The notes: generated by a model not told the origin, from the letters alone. A stretch of DNA of 10,311 nt from UMGS1649 sp045651205 (GCA_045651205.1 JAZRSA010000063.1:1-10311), one strand, 5' to 3'; shown: positions 1 through 7,337, counted from the first letter of the stretch. Program-made: numbers and translations.

Positions 1-1341
1 ATATGGTCTTGTAGTATCATTAAACTTACCAAGTATTTTATTTCTTTCTTCATCTGTCATTATTTTTATTGTTTCTACTGCACTGTTATTTGTTATTCCG
101 TCTTTAATTATTTCAAGAATTCTAGTAGCTAGATACTTAACCTCTATATCTTCAAATAAAGATGTTAAGTAGTCTAAATGTACTTCTAAATTTCCTGTAG
201 CATTTAGGTCTGAAATATGTATTTCTAGTTCATCTTGTATATGACCACTAAATCTCCATTTAAGTTCGTATTTATCCTCTACTGCAACAGATGCTCTAGC
301 ATTTTGGTAAGATAACATTACTTTGTACATGTTATCTGTAACACCTGTTAATTTTTTGTATATCTCAGATATTTTTACATACGGATGTTTTTGATGTCTA
401 AATAACGACATTGAGTCTGAACCTGCTTCTTTACACATATCTAAGAATGTTTTTGATTCATCTACATTAAATCTTACTGGCATAGTAGATATAAACATAC
501 CTGCCATATTCTTTTCTTTGAAATTTGATCTATTTAGTACTGGTGTACCAATTACAAAATCTTGTTTACCAGTTGTTCTTTCCATATATATAGCAAGCGC
601 TGTTAAAAATACTGTATATGGAGATAATCTATTTTCTTTGCAATAATTATCCAACATTGCTTGATAATCATCATCTAAAACAACTGTGTGTCTCTTTGCT
701 TTAGTATCCTTAATTACACCACTATCTTTAAGTCCTACAGGTTCTTCTAATCCTGTTAAATATTCTTTCCAAAACTCACTATCTGATACATATCTATCGT
801 CTTGTAAATATTCTTGTTCTGATTTAATAAATTCTGTGTAGCTTGGGAATTCTTTAGTATATTCTTCACCCACAAGCAACGCTTCATATATTTCGGAAAA
901 TACGCTTCCCATTTTAGATATTGTCCAAGCATCACCGACTAAATGGTGTACTTTAACAAAGACTTCTCCTAAGCCATTACCTCTATCTATTAACAAAAAT
1001 GAAGCTAATGGATCTTCTAATACATATATTTGTTTCTTTATATACTCATCTTTTATTCTTTCTATTTCATCTTCAGATTTACCTTGTACATCTATTTTAT
1101 CTGCACTAAAAGGCGCATAAGAACTAACATACTGTTTTGGTATGCCACTCTCTAAATTTATTCTAAGTCTCATAGCATCATTTAGTTCTACGTACTTGTT
1201 TACCATTTTTTCTGCTAAATCCAGATTAAAGTCTCTTTTAATTACAAAAGAGCCAGATATAATATTAATTAATTGCTTGTCATAAAACGTTTCAACAAGC
1301 CAAATATTTCTTTCTGGATATGTTAGTTCAAATTTCTCCAT
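1..1341 (-). CDS. Nonribosomal peptide synthetase, N-terminal condensation domain (partial)
   Basis: The first 447 residues of a larger protein that continues past the window edge. Residues 5-30 (LTYPERNIWL...) match the usual start of NRPS condensation domains. The catalytic motif HHLVGDA is at residues 132-138, with His133 the expected catalytic base; the usual final Gly of HHxxxDG is Ala, a variant known from other C domains. Residues about 430-447 (TDEERNKILGKFNDTTRPY) match the linker that precedes an adenylation domain, so an A domain should follow outside the window. The role would be peptide bond formation, or fatty acylation of the first amino acid if this is a starter C domain, on carrier-protein-bound substrates in the cytoplasm. 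The ATG at 1341 is chosen because a TGA lies just upstream in frame and AGGAG (1355-1359) sits 13 nt upstream, a rather long gap. It has its own promoter (1376-1404), so it is the first gene of its transcript. The product is unknown. Confidence 0.9.
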   Translation of the reverse strand, partial: MEKFELTYPERNIWLVETFYDKQLINIISGSFVIKRDFNLDLAEKMVNKYVELNDAMRLRINLESGIPKQYVSSYAPFSADKIDVQGKSEDEIERIKDEYIKKQIYVLEDPLASFLLIDRGNGLGEVFVKVHHLVGDAWTISKMGSVFSEIYEALLVGEEYTKEFPSYTEFIKSEQEYLQDDRYVSDSEFWKEYLTGLEEPVGLKDSGVIKDTKAKRHTVVLDDDYQAMLDNYCKENRLSPYTVFLTALAIYMERTTGKQDFVIGTPVLNRSNFKEKNMAGMFISTMPVRFNVDESKTFLDMCKEAGSDSMSLFRHQKHPYVKISEIYKKLTGVTDNMYKVMLSYQNARASVAVEDKYELKWRFSGHIQDELEIHISDLNATGNLEVHLDYLTSLFEDIEVKYLATRILEIIKDGITNNSAVETIKIMTDEERNKILGKFNDTTRPY

Positions 1342-1375
1342 TATTCTTCATCTACTCCTACAATTATACAGTTTA

Positions 1376-1404
1376 AGTATATCAAATAGTAAAAAATAGT
1401 GCAA
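1376..1404 (-). promoter_or_regulatory. Promoter of the NRPS gene
   Basis: On the minus strand, -35 TTGCAC (1399-1404) and -10 TATACT (1376-1381) are separated by exactly 17 bp. This gives a short leader of about 28 nt before the ATG. A second TATAAT-like hexamer lies at 1363-1368. No leader structure such as a riboswitch or T-box fits in this space. Confidence 0.65.
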
Positions 1405-1430
1405 TATAAAAGAACTAATATTAGCGAAAA

Positions 1431-1463
1431 AAGGTGTATAAGATACATCATCTTATACACCTT
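1431..1463 (-). terminator. Rho-independent terminator of the GDPD gene
   Basis: A perfect 13-bp inverted repeat (1431-1443 with 1451-1463) has a 7-nt loop and is followed on the minus strand by a run of six T (1427-1432). It begins 9 nt after the stop of the GDPD-like gene and separates it from the NRPS promoter. Confidence 0.9.
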
Positions 1464-1472
1464 AAATTAGGC

Positions 1473-3044
1473 CTATTCGGCTTGCTTAAATTTGTTAATA
1501 TATGTCCTTGGCCACGCCTCTTCGGATTCAATATTTTCAACGATAAAATTAGTCACGCTATCTCTTCCTACAAAGCTTTCCTGTTCTACATAACTTTTTG
1601 GCGCATATATCAAAACTGGTTTGCCTTGAACATTTCTATGGAATGATATCAAGCAATACAGCCAATTACTATCATCCATTACTACGCAATCCGCATCAGA
1701 TACATCAAACAGCACACCAAAGAAAGTATTAATTATCCACGAGAATCCAAAAAATGGTATTTTTTCTCTTAACCTACTTAAACTATGAACAATTTGCGCT
1801 CTAAGATATTCAGGCCGAAACTTTTTTAAATATTTTAACACAAGCGGGTTAAATGACATCATAATGAAATTACCAGAAAAATTAGAAGTTTCCATTTCAG
1901 ATATAATTAGATCTTCTATCTCTCTGTTTCTCAACCTATAATCTTTAATATCTATTGCAAGATTAATGAATCGATTATTCGCTACCATCTCTAATATTTC
2001 TTTCAAAGATATGGTATTCTCTATATCCATCTTTTCTGCACACGATACTCTTTGGCCTAACATAGATGGTATTGCATCTTTATGATAGCATTTTATCTCA
2101 CCTTTATGCATAACCACATCAAACTCTAATGTCAAATTTATTTTATTCTCATCAGCAAATCTTAAACATTCTTCGACACTTTGCCTAGAATGCTCTTTAA
2201 AGCGACTTGAAACAATAGAGCGATGTAACCATAATGATTTCTTAACCCAATGTTCTTCGTTTATTCTTGTTTCATACCTATTAATTGTTTTTCCTATAGC
2301 AGCAAGAATTTCTTTTTTGCTCTCAACACTTTCCATCTTACTAACTATAATGCTTGAAATATCTTCTGCGGTAGGAAGTTTAGTTTTTCTATCTTCAGCC
2401 ATACCATAAAACTTTCCTCTTTGGAAATTATAGTCCCTCGTTCTAATATATTCTGGCCGTTTTCTAAAAGGATTTAAAATAAAATACACCCTCTTTTCAC
2501 CTTCATACTTAAATCTATTTTTTAGTATGTAGTATGTAAAGAGATTCTTTGTTTCTAAATACGTTTTTCCTTTATATCTTTTGAGTATTCTTGAAAGTTC
2601 AATCAAATAACCTCTTCTAAACTTTCCTTTAATCTCTAAAAGAACTGGAACTTCGCCATTTACTTCCTTGAGTGCCTTGCTTAGCAAAGGAATTCTCTCG
2701 TTTGTTTTAGCAAGTTTAAATTCTCTTAATCTTTCATAAGCAAACATACTAACTTTACCAGGAATGCCCAACATTCTTCTAGTATATTTATCATGAAAAC
2801 AAATTAATTTGCCGTCTTTTGTCCGTCTTACATCAATACTTACTATCAACTTTGCATTTACTGCATATCTAAATGCCGTAAGTGAATTTTCAGGATTAAA
2901 AATATGAAGTCCTCTATTTGCAATTACTCCTAAATACAACTCTCCCCCTTTTTTAGGCTTATATTTAAATATGCAAACAAACAAAACTGTCAACAGTGCC
3001 ATTAAAAAATATTTATTATCTATAAATGCTATAATTTTAGACAT
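1473..3044 (-). CDS. Membrane-anchored protein with two GDPD-like domains
   Basis: 523 residues. Residues about 11-27 form one hydrophobic segment, which should anchor the protein with the rest outside the cell (topology inferred). Two domains of the glycerophosphodiester phosphodiesterase fold follow; known members cut glycerophosphodiesters into glycerol-3-phosphate and an alcohol. Domain 1 (about 37-200): the usual HRG is NRG (Asn43), the usual E-x-D metal pair is S-x-D (Ser69, Asp71), while PENS (51-54), His84 in FHDK and EIK (137-139) remain, so this site looks inactive. Domain 2 (about 270-430): HRS (274-276), EFD (307-309), YHKD (320-323) and IDIK (364-367) keep the key His, Glu, Asp and His, so this half may be active. 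Single-domain GDPDs are usually about 240-300 residues. The start is fixed by AAAGGAG (3052-3058), 7 nt before the ATG. It has its own promoter and terminator. The real substrate, perhaps a lipid head group or teichoic acid, cannot be read from the sequence. Confidence 0.85.
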   Translation of the reverse strand: MSKIIAFIDNKYFLMALLTVLFVCIFKYKPKKGGELYLGVIANRGLHIFNPENSLTAFRYAVNAKLIVSIDVRRTKDGKLICFHDKYTRRMLGIPGKVSMFAYERLREFKLAKTNERIPLLSKALKEVNGEVPVLLEIKGKFRRGYLIELSRILKRYKGKTYLETKNLFTYYILKNRFKYEGEKRVYFILNPFRKRPEYIRTRDYNFQRGKFYGMAEDRKTKLPTAEDISSIIVSKMESVESKKEILAAIGKTINRYETRINEEHWVKKSLWLHRSIVSSRFKEHSRQSVEECLRFADENKINLTLEFDVVMHKGEIKCYHKDAIPSMLGQRVSCAEKMDIENTISLKEILEMVANNRFINLAIDIKDYRLRNREIEDLIISEMETSNFSGNFIMMSFNPLVLKYLKKFRPEYLRAQIVHSLSRLREKIPFFGFSWIINTFFGVLFDVSDADCVVMDDSNWLYCLISFHRNVQGKPVLIYAPKSYVEQESFVGRDSVTNFIVENIESEEAWPRTYINKFKQAE

Positions 3045-3096
3045 ATCCTAACTCCTTTCTAAATTATTATAAGGTTTAAATTGTTACCTGGTGCTA

Positions 3097-3126
3097 ATTA
3101 TACCAACAAAATCACTTTTCTGTCAA
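3097..3126 (-). promoter_or_regulatory. Strong promoter of the GDPD gene
   Basis: Consensus -35 TTGACA (3121-3126), an 18-bp spacer and consensus -10 TATAAT (3097-3102), preceded by the extended TGG element. This is one of the best-matched promoters in the window and lies about 50 nt upstream of the ATG. Confidence 0.8.
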
Positions 3127-3163
3127 TAAAACTATAAAATTATGTTATTTTTTTCATAATATA

Positions 3164-3195
3164 AAAACACGCAAGAAATTAATCTTGCGTGTTTT
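3164..3195 (-). terminator. Terminator overlapping the 3' end of the guanylate kinase gene
   Basis: 13-bp inverted repeat (3164-3176 with 3183-3195) with a 6-nt loop; the downstream arm itself ends in TTTT on the minus strand. The upstream arm encodes the last residues of the guanylate kinase (around NTQD), and the stop codon at 3179-3181 lies in the loop, so coding sequence and terminator overlap. Confidence 0.85.
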
Positions 3196-3775
3196 CTTCT
3201 TGGTAGAACTCATCCATGAACTCTTGAGCCTTAGGATTTCTCATCGAACACTTTCTCATGCACTCGATAATATCCATGATTTCACTCACCGCTTCTTCAA
3301 GGTCATCGTTTACAATAAGGAAGTCTAACTCCTTTGCTTTGGGTACTTCAGAAAGTGCAATTGCTTTTCTTCCTTCACCACGGTTACCTCTACGCTCAAG
3401 GAGTGTTTCTTTATCCTTAGGCATAATATAGAAAGTAAGCGCAAAAGGATATACCGCCTTGATTGCGAGTGCTCCATTTACATCCTTATCAAAGAGAAGG
3501 TCTCGGATATATAGTTCCTCTTCCGGAATTCTCAAAGTTCCATACCAATGTCCATCGTAATAGTTAGTTTCAAAGAACTTACCGTGCTCCTTAAGTTCCA
3601 AGAAAACCTCCTCAGTATAGAACATATAATTGTTCTTGACTTTGTCTTCTTCTCTTTTGTCTCTTGTTGTAACGGATAATACCTTACGCATATTCATCCG
3701 CTTTAAGAGTTCGTCTCCAATTCTGCCCTTTCCAGCTCCGCTAGGTCCAGATAAAATTACCAACATACCATTCAT
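3179..3775 (-). CDS. Guanylate kinase (stand-alone, catalytic residues intact)
   Basis: 198 residues. P-loop GPSGAGKG at 10-17 (Lys16). The GMP-binding residues expected for this family are present: Ser34, Arg38, Arg41 (SVTTRDKR), Tyr50, Glu69 (FFET) and Tyr78 (WYGT). A DKDVNGA stretch (96-102) corresponds to the family's EIDvQGA. The lid region after GNRGE (130-134) is shorter than in typical Gmk by roughly ten residues; DFLIVNDDLEEAV (151-163) is the usual family C-terminal signature, followed by a polar tail. The reaction would be ATP-dependent GMP to GDP. It is not beside the usual gmk neighbours, and a diverged pseudo-kinase relative lies at 6719-7231, so it may be an extra copy rather than the housekeeping enzyme; I therefore give no symbol. 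AAAGGAG (3784-3790) lies 8 nt before the ATG. Codon use differs from its AT-rich neighbours: about 7 of 10 Phe codons are TTC. Confidence 0.88.
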   Translation of the reverse strand: MNGMLVILSGPSGAGKGRIGDELLKRMNMRKVLSVTTRDKREEDKVKNNYMFYTEEVFLELKEHGKFFETNYYDGHWYGTLRIPEEELYIRDLLFDKDVNGALAIKAVYPFALTFYIMPKDKETLLERRGNRGEGRKAIALSEVPKAKELDFLIVNDDLEEAVSEIMDIIECMRKCSMRNPKAQEFMDEFYQEENTQD

Positions 3776-3811
3776 AGTGCTATCTCCTTTTAATAATTAT
3801 TAATAGAAAAA

Positions 3812-3847
3812 GTTCCAATGTGTATTTATTATACTACACATTGGAAC
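3812..3847 (-). terminator. Terminator of the helicase gene; its loop holds a promoter
   Basis: Perfect 13-bp inverted repeat (3812-3824 with 3835-3847) with a 10-nt loop, followed on the minus strand by TTTTTC. It lies about 25 nt past the helicase stop. The loop contains TATAAT, the -10 of the guanylate kinase promoter, so the palindrome could also act as an operator. Confidence 0.8.
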
Positions 3848-3856
3848 CATTTTCAA
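3828..3856 (-). promoter_or_regulatory. Promoter of the guanylate kinase gene
   Basis: -35 TTGAAA (3851-3856), a 17-bp spacer and -10 TATAAT (3828-3833). One arm of the palindrome at 3812-3847 fills most of the spacer and the other covers the expected start site, so read-through from the helicase gene, hairpin formation and initiation all share the same bases. Confidence 0.7.
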
Positions 3857-3872
3857 TATTATGTAAATTTGT

Positions 3873-6626
3873 TTACTGCCAATCTGAAATTGGTTTCTTT
3901 TTAGTCTTAAATTTACTTGTTGATTCATAATTAAATGTTTGTTTTCTTGCTTCTAAAAGTTTCTTACGCCCTGCTTCTGATCTAGTAGATATTAATTTGC
4001 TATTTCCTATATAGCTCTTCCAATGCTTAAAGAAATTAGAACACAATTCTTTATTTGTAGCTAAAATTTCTGGCGCCGAATAATACACAGGTAATACACT
4101 ATTTTTACATTCAATTATATACTTTTGGTTACGTACATCATCAAAAATTTCAGTAACCGCTTTTATTATCTCATTGTTTTCTTGAAGCGTAACACCCTTT
4201 ATTGTTAATGTAATTGTTTCTTCTTCAACATCTTCTTCTGTTTTTATCATAATATTATTTCTTGGTGTTTTAAGTATATTTGCATCACACATTGAATTTA
4301 CAACAACTATAGCTGCAATTTTAAGTTGGTTTCTAGGCGTATACATATATAACGCTCTAAATAAGCTTCTAATTGTTTTAAATTGTAATATTGCTGTAAG
4401 TAATATTACAGCTGTATAGCGTATAAATGGTTCTGTTAATTTAAGTCCAGTATAGTTATATACTAATTTTTCGCTATCAAAGAAAAAGTCTACTGTAACC
4501 GCAGCCATCATAAGAACTAGAAAGGCTATTAACATCTTTGCTATTGCTACATGGTCTATAGCTGTAAACTTACGTACCATAAACTTGCGCTTTGTAGTAA
4601 CTTTAGTAACCATACGCATATTAGAACCACCGAATCTCTCTCCCATTTCAAACCATCTATCATACATTCTTTCTCTATCGCCACTTATTCTTATGGCCTC
4701 TTTATTATGTCTGTCTATATCTGGTTTAGAAAATCTTTTCGGAAGAATATCTAATCTATCTATTCCGCTTTCTATTACATTTAATGTTTGACCTATGCCT
4801 ACAAAAGAATCAAATCTTCTTTGTAACATTTTAAAGTCTGGATTATCTGTTCCAGCTATTCCTTCCATTGTAAGTATTGGCGCATCTAAAACAGATACTA
4901 AATGCCATATATTAGCTGTTTTTCTTGGATTATCATTTGTTCTAATTGCTCTACCTCTCATTTGATTAGATAATACAAACGAACCAACAAAACTTGCAAG
5001 AATTAAACTGTTAATACTTGGTTCATCCCATCCTTCTCCTAATAAAGATTTAGTACCAATTATTATATTAATTTCACCATCTGCAAATAGTTTAGAAATA
5101 CTTTTCATTGTAACACTTCTATATTTTCCTGCCGGTTTTACTATAACATAATCTGGTGTTTTAGGTACATCAACAAACGAAACATCTTCTTTACCTATTT
5201 CTTTTGTTTCTAAATCTTTAACTAACAATTCTATTTTACTTCTTGGTATCATAAAAATACTTCCTGTTAAAACAGCCATACTCATAGATGGGTTTTGTTT
5301 TATTAAATTTAATAGAATTGGAAATACACCAATCTTTTGTTGCTCTATATTATCTTCAAAAAGATACTCTTTTCTTAAGAAATCTGTTAGTATTACCATT
5401 CTTAAATCTTGTCCTAAATTTTCGTATTCGCCTTTTACAATTTGGTTTATACTATCTAGTTTACTAACACTTGTAGTAAAGTATTTCTTAATACTTTCGC
5501 TGTTAGTAAGGATTACTTTCTTCTTTTCTATAACACCTATTTTATTTAATTTGCTTTCTATTTCCTTTACTATCTCTACGCACTTATCTTGTGCAAAATA
5601 CGAAATTTCTTCAAATAAAATGTATTGTAATAATTTCTCCATCCATTTAAGATCAAGAGGTGGTATTGCTTTGTTATGGCCTAATATTTCTACTTTATCT
5701 TTCTTTATTGGCGCATTAACAGCATTTAAAAATACTAGCATACTGCTATAAAATTCTGCATTATCTAAAACATCGGATAAATATCTAGCCGTTACATCTA
5801 TATATGGATGTTCAAGTAGCATCTGAGCAAATGCTTTATTTAGCTTAATTTCTTCTATAACTTTATTAATATTATCCTTGTGTTCTTGTATCTTGTCTCT
5901 TTCTTCTTTAGTTGGATAGCTAAAGTATACAAAATCTTGATGCGGACATAGATTCTTTGCTTGTACTAGTTCAGGAACAGATATCTCCATATCTATATCT
6001 CCACAAAGTTTAACATATCTTTGCCATTCTACATAATCCGTATCATAAGGCGGTGTTGCTGTTAAAGAAACAATCTTTACATCCTTTAGTTCAGACAATA
6101 TATTAGTTAAACTTTGCCACCATTCTGTTTTTAAGTGATGCGCTTCATCAAGTACTATTGTTTTAATTTTATTATTTTTAATTTCCTTAACTATATCATA
6201 AGCCTTAATATCTATTGTAGTCTCTTGTTTTTCAAACTCTACTTCATCATCTGTTTCTTCTAAATCTCTTCTATTTGTCATTTTAGCGCGTTTATACGCA
6301 TAATGAAGCCCTTGATATGTTACAGATGTAAATTTATTTAACGAGTAGATATTATCGCTTATCCATTCTGGAGTTTTACTTCCTTCTGGCATAAATAATG
6401 TTACAAATCTATCTATCCATTGATTCTTTATAGTTACAGTTGGAGACAAAATTAATACTGGATTATTCAATCTACGTGCAAGTTCTAACCCTAATACTGT
6501 TTTACCAGAGCCAGGCGCTGCAACTATATTTATTCTTCCATCTTTTAGAAAGTTATCCGCTTTTTCTAACACTTTCGCTTGATAAGGTCTCCAAGAATAT
6601 TTAAATTTTATACTTTCATCAAACAT
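3873..6626 (-). CDS. DEAH-box SF2 helicase with C-terminal transmembrane segments
   Basis: 917 residues. A Q-like start RPYQAKVL (13-20) is followed by Walker A APGSGKT (37-43), motif Ia-like ILSPTVTIKNQW (59-70), Walker B DEAH (160-163) and motif III LTATPP (188-193). A long, partly helical insert of about 200 residues separates the two RecA domains. The second has motif IV-like VILTDF (411-416), motif V GTKSLLGEGWDEP (524-536) and motif VI QMRGRAIR (555-562). This is a complete ATP-dependent nucleic-acid translocase core. The C-terminal part is unusual: two hydrophobic segments at about 693-713 and 735-752, then about 165 soluble residues ending in a Lys-rich tail. SF2 helicases are normally soluble, so this one may act at the membrane. 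The start is supported by an AAGAGG-type site 5 nt upstream. It is monocistronic, between two guanylate-kinase-like genes. Its role (DNA uptake, defence, RNA turnover) is not known to me. Confidence 0.85.
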   Translation of the reverse strand: MFDESIKFKYSWRPYQAKVLEKADNFLKDGRINIVAAPGSGKTVLGLELARRLNNPVLILSPTVTIKNQWIDRFVTLFMPEGSKTPEWISDNIYSLNKFTSVTYQGLHYAYKRAKMTNRRDLEETDDEVEFEKQETTIDIKAYDIVKEIKNNKIKTIVLDEAHHLKTEWWQSLTNILSELKDVKIVSLTATPPYDTDYVEWQRYVKLCGDIDMEISVPELVQAKNLCPHQDFVYFSYPTKEERDKIQEHKDNINKVIEEIKLNKAFAQMLLEHPYIDVTARYLSDVLDNAEFYSSMLVFLNAVNAPIKKDKVEILGHNKAIPPLDLKWMEKLLQYILFEEISYFAQDKCVEIVKEIESKLNKIGVIEKKKVILTNSESIKKYFTTSVSKLDSINQIVKGEYENLGQDLRMVILTDFLRKEYLFEDNIEQQKIGVFPILLNLIKQNPSMSMAVLTGSIFMIPRSKIELLVKDLETKEIGKEDVSFVDVPKTPDYVIVKPAGKYRSVTMKSISKLFADGEINIIIGTKSLLGEGWDEPSINSLILASFVGSFVLSNQMRGRAIRTNDNPRKTANIWHLVSVLDAPILTMEGIAGTDNPDFKMLQRRFDSFVGIGQTLNVIESGIDRLDILPKRFSKPDIDRHNKEAIRISGDRERMYDRWFEMGERFGGSNMRMVTKVTTKRKFMVRKFTAIDHVAIAKMLIAFLVLMMAAVTVDFFFDSEKLVYNYTGLKLTEPFIRYTAVILLTAILQFKTIRSLFRALYMYTPRNQLKIAAIVVVNSMCDANILKTPRNNIMIKTEEDVEEETITLTIKGVTLQENNEIIKAVTEIFDDVRNQKYIIECKNSVLPVYYSAPEILATNKELCSNFFKHWKSYIGNSKLISTRSEAGRKKLLEARKQTFNYESTSKFKTKKKPISDWQ

Positions 6627-6653
6627 TTTTACCTCTTAAAATTATATACATTC

Positions 6654-6682
6654 AGTATATTATATATATCTAAAAATAACAA
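6654..6682 (-). promoter_or_regulatory. Promoter of the helicase gene
   Basis: Best pair on the minus strand: TTGTTA (6677-6682), 17 bp, TATACT (6654-6659). An overlapping alternative is TTGCTT (6681-6686), 16 bp, TATAAT (6659-6664). Either -35 box overlaps the T-tract of the upstream gene's terminator. Confidence 0.55.
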
Positions 6683-6687
6683 GCAAA

Positions 6688-6712
6688 AGCACGGAACAAA
6701 TTGTTCCGCGCT
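6688..6712 (-). terminator. Terminator of the guanylate-kinase-like pseudoenzyme gene
   Basis: 11-bp stem (6688-6698 with 6702-6712) including one G-U pair, a 3-nt loop, then TTTTG on the minus strand. It lies 6 nt after the stop codon. Confidence 0.75.
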
Positions 6713-6718
6713 CACAAA

Positions 6719-7231
6719 TTAAATCATATTGCTAAAAATTGCGTTCTCAAGCATAAACTTAACGATGTTTGTAATTTTTTCTACAGCCTCTTCCAGCGTA
6801 TCATACGTTACAAGGAAATCCAAAAGTCTATTCTTGGTTTTAGGATCGTTCCACTTAAGCTTAGTGTTAAGAAATTCTTCTCTTTCACCTACCGGCAAAA
6901 CGTAGAACGTCATGGCCTTTGTGTTGTACTTCTTAATTTCCAAAGCGATATCAACACTGTTGACCATAATCGTAACACCCTCGCCTTTTTCAGAACGATC
7001 ATGTGGAGTTCCATAAAAAACTCCGTTTTCATCGTGATACTCCAAGAATTTACATTCTTCAAGCATATCGAAGAAGGTTCGACTTGGTACAATTTCAAAG
7101 ATTTCGCTTGCAGCTTTATTGGTAGTATATTGCTTAAGATGCGTTGCCTCCTTTAGATTTGAAAGTACCCCCCGTACGAGTTCTGTGCTAATTGTGTCAT
7201 CTTTTACACACAAGATAACAAGTTTTTTCAT
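6719..7231 (-). CDS. Guanylate-kinase-like protein without a P-loop (probable pseudoenzyme)
   Basis: 170 residues. It can be aligned by eye over its whole length with the guanylate kinase at 3179-3775: LVIL at the start; YTTNK (35-39) against SVTTRDK; KFLEY (61-65) against KFFET; VFYGT (71-75) against HWYGT; NSVDIALEIKKY (91-102) against DVNGALAIKAVY; MTFYVLP (107-113) against LTFYIMP; and DFLVTYDTLEEAV (138-150) against DFLIVNDDLEEAV. The P-loop is gone: the equivalent stretch is CVKDDTISTE, with no GxxxxGK. The two GMP-binding Arg are also lost, while Glu64 and Tyr73 remain. It therefore should not phosphorylate GMP, but might bind a nucleotide or a partner, as non-catalytic GK domains do in eukaryotic MAGUK proteins. 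AAGGGG sits about 7 nt before the ATG. It is divergent from the RHH gene at 7423, with its own promoter (7281-7309) and terminator. Confidence 0.75.
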   Translation of the reverse strand: MKKLVILCVKDDTISTELVRGVLSNLKEATHLKQYTTNKAASEIFEIVPSRTFFDMLEECKFLEYHDENGVFYGTPHDRSEKGEGVTIMVNSVDIALEIKKYNTKAMTFYVLPVGEREEFLNTKLKWNDPKTKNRLLDFLVTYDTLEEAVEKITNIVKFMLENAIFSNMI

Positions 7232-7280
7232 AGCGTTTCCCCTTCCATAAATTTATTTTGGTTTAGTATTAATTGCCTTC

Positions 7281-7309
7281 ATTATATATCAAAAAAACTA
7301 CAAAAGCAA
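7281..7309 (-). promoter_or_regulatory. Promoter of the guanylate-kinase-like pseudoenzyme gene
   Basis: -35 TTGCTT (7304-7309), a 17-bp spacer and consensus -10 TATAAT (7281-7286) on the minus strand. A TTGACA lies 6 bp further upstream but is too far from the -10. An imperfect inverted repeat sharing TTAGTATT and GCC (7262-7277 against 7325-7336) flanks the promoter. Confidence 0.6.
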
Positions 7310-7337
7310 TGTCAAAAAAAGGCAGGCAATACTAATC

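Noticed and set aside
1434..1646. 70-codon plus-strand open frame
   Set aside because: It starts inside the terminator hairpin and is antisense to the GDPD gene's conserved-length C-terminus; no ribosome site.
3045..3096. Riboswitch or structured leader before the GDPD gene
   Set aside because: The leader is only about 50 nt and holds no more than a 4-5 bp stem.
3873..6626. Restriction-modification or known defence helicase
   Set aside because: The SF2 motifs are shared with many families, and no methylase, nuclease motif or neighbouring defence gene is visible, so a defence label would be a guess.
6701..7156. 151-codon plus-strand open frame
   Set aside because: It lies antisense to the guanylate-kinase-like gene, which has a ribosome site, promoter, terminator and family similarity. 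The plus-strand product has no recognisable domain and no clear ribosome site.
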